Shown: in pieces, positions 14,584-17,319 of the stretch | Position numbering within the stretch: position 1 is the stretch's first letter | Layout: every line of letters starts with the position of its first letter | NCBI GenBank assembly: GCA_036556805.1 | Contig: DATBIS010000095.1 | Location: forward strand, 1 to 17,319 | Source of the DNA: DATBIS01 sp036556805 | Lineage (GTDB): Bacteria; Actinomycetota; UBA4738; HRBIN12 | DNA: 17,319 bases | Direction of reading: 5' to 3' | Translations under genes and position numbers: made by a program | Notes under the pieces: generated by a model | Told to the model about the DNA's origin: nothing | Seen by the model: the letters and a program-made list of their open reading frames with translations, nothing else | The model's database searches: none

Positions 14584-15416
14584 CCGCCGTCACCGCGGTA
14601 GCGCGCGTCACGCCACGCGATGGCGGCCTTCAGGCCTTGCTCCTGGGTGATCCTTCGAAACTCGTCGCGCTGTGGGAGGTTCGCCGTCTCGATGATCGTG
14701 TCGAGCTCCGTGTTCGCGCGGAGCGCCGACCGAAAGCCCGCCACCTCCCATGCCCGGTTCACCGCCCGCTTCGTGAGCGAGACGACCAACGGCTCGTTCT
14801 TCGCGATCTCGTTCGCGAGCGCGAGGGTGGCGTCGTCGAGCTCGTCGCGCGGCACGACGCGGTTCACGAGCCCCAGCCGGAGCGCCTCGTCCGCGGGAAT
14901 CCGATCGTCGCCGGTGAACAGCAGCTCCTTCGCTCGCCGCACCCCGATCACCCACGGGAGGAACATCGAAACGACGCCCGATCCGAAGCGGATGTCGACG
15001 TACCCGAACCAGGCGTCGTCGGAGCACACACACAGGTCGGCGGCGAGCATCAGGTCGGTCCCGCCCGCGAGGCAGTACGAGTGGACCTGCGCGATGACCG
15101 GCTTCGGATGGTCGAACAGCTCGAGCATTCGCTCCGTGGAACCGGCGAGCTCCTCGTGCCACCCCGCCGAATCGAGGACGTCGTCCTCGGTGAGGTCGTA
15201 CCCGGCGCAGAACGCGCGGCCCGAGCCGCGGAGGATCACGACGTGCACGGATTCGGCGACCGCAGCTTCGGCGAACGCGCCCGAGACGGCCTCCACGAGC
15301 GCACCGTTCAGGGCGTTCAGCGTCTTTGGCCGGTTCATCGTCAGGCGCCGAACCGGACCGAGATCCTCGACGAGCACCAGGGGTTCGTCGTCGGTCGGAG
15401 CGTCGTTCATCGGCAT
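14580..15416 (-). CDS. Enoyl-CoA hydratase/isomerase (crotonase) family protein with both catalytic Glu positions as Asp
   Basis: A 278-residue cytosolic crotonase. The CoA and oxyanion-hole elements are present: RAFCAGYDL (67-75) and SYCLAGGTDLMLAADL (113-128). At the two acid/base positions of rat enoyl-CoA hydratase (Glu144 and Glu164), the aligned residues here are D121 (GGTDL) and D141 (FGYVDIRFG). The fold and thioester binding are therefore expected, but plain hydration of enoyl-CoA is uncertain; isomerase, hydrolase or lyase chemistry is possible. It is the first gene of a two-gene operon with the ADP-forming synthetase (4-base overlap). ATG at 15416 is used; an ATG two codons later (15410) is equally possible, and neither has a strong ribosome site. 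Its promoter region is shared with the divergent transporter operon. Confidence 0.87.
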   Translation of the reverse strand: MPMNDAPTDDEPLVLVEDLGPVRRLTMNRPKTLNALNGALVEAVSGAFAEAAVAESVHVVILRGSGRAFCAGYDLTEDDVLDSAGWHEELAGSTERMLELFDHPKPVIAQVHSYCLAGGTDLMLAADLCVCSDDAWFGYVDIRFGSGVVSMFLPWVIGVRRAKELLFTGDDRIPADEALRLGLVNRVVPRDELDDATLALANEIAKNEPLVVSLTKRAVNRAWEVAGFRSALRANTELDTIIETANLPQRDEFRRITQEQGLKAAIAWRDARYRGDGG

Positions 15417-15423
15417 CTCTCGT

Positions 15424-15439
15424 GTGTTGGGTTGCCCAA
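15424..15439. promoter_or_regulatory. GGTTGC-type site with TTGGG-N3-CCCAA palindrome upstream of the crotonase gene
   Basis: The 12 bases GTGTTGGGTTGC (15424-15435) are identical to 3765-3776 in the dimethylglycine oxidase promoter region. They overlap a 5-3-5 palindrome, TTGGG (15427-15431) and CCCAA (15435-15439). The site would cover the -35 box of the plus-strand promoter and lie just downstream of the minus-strand start site, so a bound protein could affect both directions. Confidence 0.45.
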
Positions 15440-15456
15440 GGTGATCGAACTATGGT
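15427..15456 (+). promoter_or_regulatory. Predicted promoter of the ABC transporter operon
   Basis: TTGGGT (15427-15432) and TATGGT (15451-15456) are 18 bases apart and resemble sigma-70/SigA boxes. The predicted start is near 15463, which is exactly where a hairpin arm begins in the leader. Confidence 0.45.
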
Positions 15457-15481
15457 ACTGACGGTTTGAACGGCGAATCAA
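15452..15481 (-). promoter_or_regulatory. Predicted promoter of the crotonase/acyl-CoA synthetase operon
   Basis: On the minus strand TTGATT (15476-15481) and TACCAT (15452-15457) are 18 bases apart. The -10 box overlaps the plus-strand -10 (15451-15456), so the two polymerases could not bind at once. Confidence 0.45.
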
Positions 15482-15484
15482 ACC
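15463..15484 (+). promoter_or_regulatory. Inverted repeat in the 5' leader of the binding-protein gene
   Basis: GGTTTGA (15463-15469) and TCAAACC (15478-15484) form a perfect 7-base inverted repeat with an 8-base spacer, directly before the GGGAGG ribosome site. In RNA it would be a hairpin at the very 5' end of the predicted transcript. In DNA it could be an operator that also covers the minus-strand -35 box. Confidence 0.5.
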
Positions 15485-15495
15485 GGGAGGTTCCC

Positions 15496-16836
15496 ATGTT
15501 CCGTTCCCATCCACGAGAGGGCGCGAAGGCGCTGCGCGAGGGGCTCGAGCTGAGGCTCGGCCGACCCCTCAGCCGCCGGGAGTTCCTGAGGGCTTCGGCC
15601 GGCGCCGCGGTCACGGTCCCGTCGCTCGCGGCGCTCCTTGCAGCCTGCGGCGGTGACCCTCGCAAGCAGGTGCAGAGCCAGGGCTTCCAAGTGGCGACGC
15701 CCGAGAACCCCGTGACGCTTCCGAAGGGCACGCCGATCGCCGACGGTCTCCAGATCGAGAAAGGCGTCACGCTCCAGCTCTACAACTGGGACCAGTACAT
15801 CTGGAAGCACGTGGTCGACGACTTCTGCAAGGAATTCGAGTGCGACTACGAGCTCACCACCTTCAACAACATGGAGGAAGGCATCGCGAAGATGCAGACC
15901 GGGGAGCTCAAGATCGACGTGTTCTTCCCTACCTACAACTATCTCGGCAAGCTCGTGACCGCCGGGCTGCTGCAGCCGCTGAACCATACATATATCCCCA
16001 ACCTCGAGGCGAACGCCTGGGACATGTTCCAGAACCCGTTCTACGACCAGGGTTGGCAGTACTCGGTGCCGTATGCGACCTACACCACCGGCATCGCGTA
16101 CCGGCGCGACGTGATCCAGGACGAGCAGATCCACGACATGACGAACCCGTACGAGATCCTGTGGGACCCGACGTACTCGGGCAAGGTCGGGATCTACAAC
16201 TCCATCCGCGACGCGATGGGACTGGTTCTCCTCAAGAACGGGATCACCGACGTGAACACCGAGAAGCCCGCCGATCTCGAAGTGGTTCGGGAAGACCTGC
16301 TCGCGATGATCGACGCGGTGAACATCCGCACGTCGATCAACGGGACGTACGCGAAGCTCCCGAAGGGCGTGTACGACCTGCACCAGGGTTGGTCGGGCGA
16401 CATCGTGGCGGCGTGGGGGTACGTCCTGGATTTCACCGAGGAGTCGTACGAGAACCTCGGGTACTGGTACCCGGCCGACCGCAAGGGGATTGCCGACAAC
16501 GATCTCCTCGCGATCCCCGCAAGCGCGGAGCATCCCGTGCTCGCTCACGCGTTCTTGAACTTCCTGCTGGACTTCGACCACGCGATGGACAACTTCTCGT
16601 GGAACGGCTATCAGCCGCCGCAGAATCAGGCCGACGTGAACGCTCTCACGACGACCGAGGGCCTCTACTCGAAGCTCTTCACCGACGCGGCGCCCGCGAT
16701 GCTGGTGCCGCCGTGGATGCCGGACGCGGTGGTCCGGCGCGAGGACTTCGAGGTGGGATACCGGCAGCACGAGCTCACGCCGCAGGGCGAGGCCGCCTGG
16801 CAGGACGTGTGGGATGAGTTCAAGGCCGGTACCTGA
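15496..16836 (+). CDS. Polyamine-type ABC transporter substrate-binding lipoprotein (PotD/PotF family), Tat-exported
   Basis: A 446-residue extracytoplasmic binding protein. The N-terminus has a twin-arginine motif SRREFLR (26-32), a hydrophobic stretch and a lipobox LAAC with C51, so it should be exported folded and lipid-anchored. The mature part follows the PotD pattern: LQLYNWDQYIW near the start, NNMEEGIAKMQTGELKIDVFFPT, LLAIPASAEHPVLAHAFLNFLL and GYQPPQN near the end. The family binds spermidine, putrescine or related cations. In this locus a quaternary or other methylated amine is also possible, and specificity is not readable. ATG at 15496 is chosen because GGGAGG precedes it by 5 bases; the in-frame TTG at 15466 lacks such a site and would sit inside the hairpin. 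The permease gene overlaps its end by 23 bases. Confidence 0.92.
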   Translation: MFRSHPREGAKALREGLELRLGRPLSRREFLRASAGAAVTVPSLAALLAACGGDPRKQVQSQGFQVATPENPVTLPKGTPIADGLQIEKGVTLQLYNWDQYIWKHVVDDFCKEFECDYELTTFNNMEEGIAKMQTGELKIDVFFPTYNYLGKLVTAGLLQPLNHTYIPNLEANAWDMFQNPFYDQGWQYSVPYATYTTGIAYRRDVIQDEQIHDMTNPYEILWDPTYSGKVGIYNSIRDAMGLVLLKNGITDVNTEKPADLEVVREDLLAMIDAVNIRTSINGTYAKLPKGVYDLHQGWSGDIVAAWGYVLDFTEESYENLGYWYPADRKGIADNDLLAIPASAEHPVLAHAFLNFLLDFDHAMDNFSWNGYQPPQNQADVNALTTTEGLYSKLFTDAAPAMLVPPWMPDAVVRREDFEVGYRQHELTPQGEAAWQDVWDEFKAGT

Positions 16837-17319
16837 GCCGGACGTCTCGGTAACGCCGCGACGCAGCCGCCGCCGCAAGGCGGCGGCTGCGGCTGAAGAG
16901 AGCGGCGTCCGCTACCCCCGGTGGTTTTGGCCGTCGTTCGCGTTGCCGGGGACCCTGTGGACCCTGGTGCTGTTCGTCTTGCCCTTCTACGTCATCATTT
17001 GCATCGCGTTCGGTGCACTCGACCTGTTCCGTGCACCGCTCCCCGTCTGGCAGCCCTGGTACTGGACGAAGACGTACCTCTTCGACGTGCTCGGCAACAT
17101 CTTCGGCCCCGACGCCTTCCTTCGACCGACCTTCATTCGGACCTTCGTCTATGTGATCAGCGCGAGCGTGATCTGTCTCGTGATCGGCTACGCCGTCGCG
17201 TACTACGTGGCGAGGTTCGCGGGAAAACGCAAGACCCTGATTCTCGTCCTGTTGATCTCGCCGTTCTGGATCAGCTACCTCATGCGCATGCTCGCGTGGG
17301 TGAACCTGCTCGAAGACAG
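16814..17319 (+). CDS. PotB-like ABC transporter permease (N-terminal 168 residues; runs off right edge)
   Basis: The frame from ATG 16814 is open to the window edge. It begins with a basic cytoplasmic tail (PRRSRRRK followed by an alanine run). A first membrane segment FALPGTLWTLVLFVLPFYVI and a periplasmic loop rich in aromatic residues come next, then further membrane segments. The visible end SPFWISYLMRMLAWVNLLED is the strongly conserved PotB/binding-protein-dependent permease block. It forms the membrane channel with partners expected to the right (second permease, ATPase). The start lies inside the binding-protein gene, overlapping it by 23 bases. No other ATG or GTG occurs in frame before the first membrane segment, which supports this start despite a weak ribosome site. 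A perfect 12-bp hairpin is encoded within the N-terminal tail. Confidence 0.9.
   Translation, partial: MSSRPVPEPDVSVTPRRSRRRKAAAAAEESGVRYPRWFWPSFALPGTLWTLVLFVLPFYVIICIAFGALDLFRAPLPVWQPWYWTKTYLFDVLGNIFGPDAFLRPTFIRTFVYVISASVICLVIGYAVAYYVARFAGKRKTLILVLLISPFWISYLMRMLAWVNLLED
16863..16890 (+). other. Perfect 12-bp hairpin with GCAA tetraloop inside the permease N-terminal coding region
   Basis: GCAGCCGCCGCC (16863-16874) pairs fully with 16879-16890 around GCAA, a GNRA tetraloop. It begins 26 bases after the binding-protein stop and lies within the first codons of the permease (encoding the RRRKAAAAA region). There is no T-tract. It may act as an mRNA 3'-end stabiliser that raises binding-protein levels relative to permease, as intercistronic stems do in other ABC operons. 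Confidence 0.55.

Noticed and set aside
12575..14611. 678-codon minus-strand open frame overlapping the acyl-CoA synthetase
   Set aside because: Same strand, different frame from a gene with intact CoA-binding and ATP-grasp motifs; the translation is a frame-shadow rich in Arg and Gly.
16863..16890. Transcription terminator between the binding protein and permease
   Set aside because: The stem lies within the permease coding sequence and has no T-tract, so full termination there would silence the permease.
15496..17319. Firm assignment of the ABC transporter as a spermidine/putrescine importer
   Set aside because: The family resemblance is to PotD/PotB, but specificity within this family varies and the ligand residues could not be aligned with confidence.
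1..17319. CRISPR array, tRNA, rRNA, insertion sequence or prophage genes
   Set aside because: No spaced direct-repeat array, cloverleaf-like sequence, transposase, integrase or terminal inverted repeats were seen on reading both strands.

Overview
The window is about two-thirds G+C and densely coded. GTG starts are frequent, Shine-Dalgarno sites are GGAGG-like, and the putative -10 boxes are of the TAnnnT type. The best relatives I recognise (Arthrobacter-type dimethylglycine oxidase, a single-chain ADP-forming acyl-CoA synthetase, a Tat-exported lipoprotein) point to a high-G+C actinobacterium, probably an environmental lineage. I cannot name the genus. No rRNA, tRNA, CRISPR array or insertion sequence is visible, and no gap exceeds about 175 bases.

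Layout. From 8330 down to 1, eight genes lie on the minus strand: a nucleotidyltransferase-fold protein, metallophosphoesterase 2, an APC-family permease, metallophosphoesterase 1, a flavin/folate dimethylglycine (sarcosine) oxidase-dehydrogenase, a corrinoid protein, a small 'virulence factor'-family protein, and the N-terminal 80 residues of a pterin-dependent methyltransferase. Divergent from these, at 8437-10092, is a choline dehydrogenase (betA-like). A minus-strand response regulator/histidine kinase pair (11870-10109) is divergent from a plus-strand cupredoxin lipoprotein (12044-12475). A minus-strand crotonase and ADP-forming acyl-CoA synthetase (15416-12490) are divergent from a plus-strand polyamine-type ABC transporter: a Tat-lipoprotein binding protein and the start of a PotB-like permease that runs off the right edge.

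How the genes fit together. The left two thirds look like a quaternary-amine and one-carbon catabolic locus. BetA oxidises choline toward betaine. The corrinoid protein and the methyltetrahydrofolate methyltransferase would move a methyl group to folate. The dimethylglycine oxidase-like enzyme would strip further methyls onto folate through its GcvT half. The missing link, a betaine-specific MttB-type methyltransferase, could lie beyond the left edge. The permeases probably import substrates of this pathway. The two paralogous phosphoesterases that bracket the APC permease, and the upstream nucleotidyltransferase, are not explained by this pathway.

Regulation is the most interesting part. A GGTTGC-core motif recurs upstream of the oxidase operon (three half-sites, two exactly 20 bp apart and one inverted), upstream of metallophosphoesterase 2 (13 bases identical), and in the crotonase/transporter intergenic region (12 bases identical). 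Separately, two near-identical TGACG-N4-CGTCA palindromes sit between the response regulator and the cupredoxin. They are exact mirror images about position 11946, each at -41 to -56 from a predicted start site. This suggests one regulator driving both divergent promoters.
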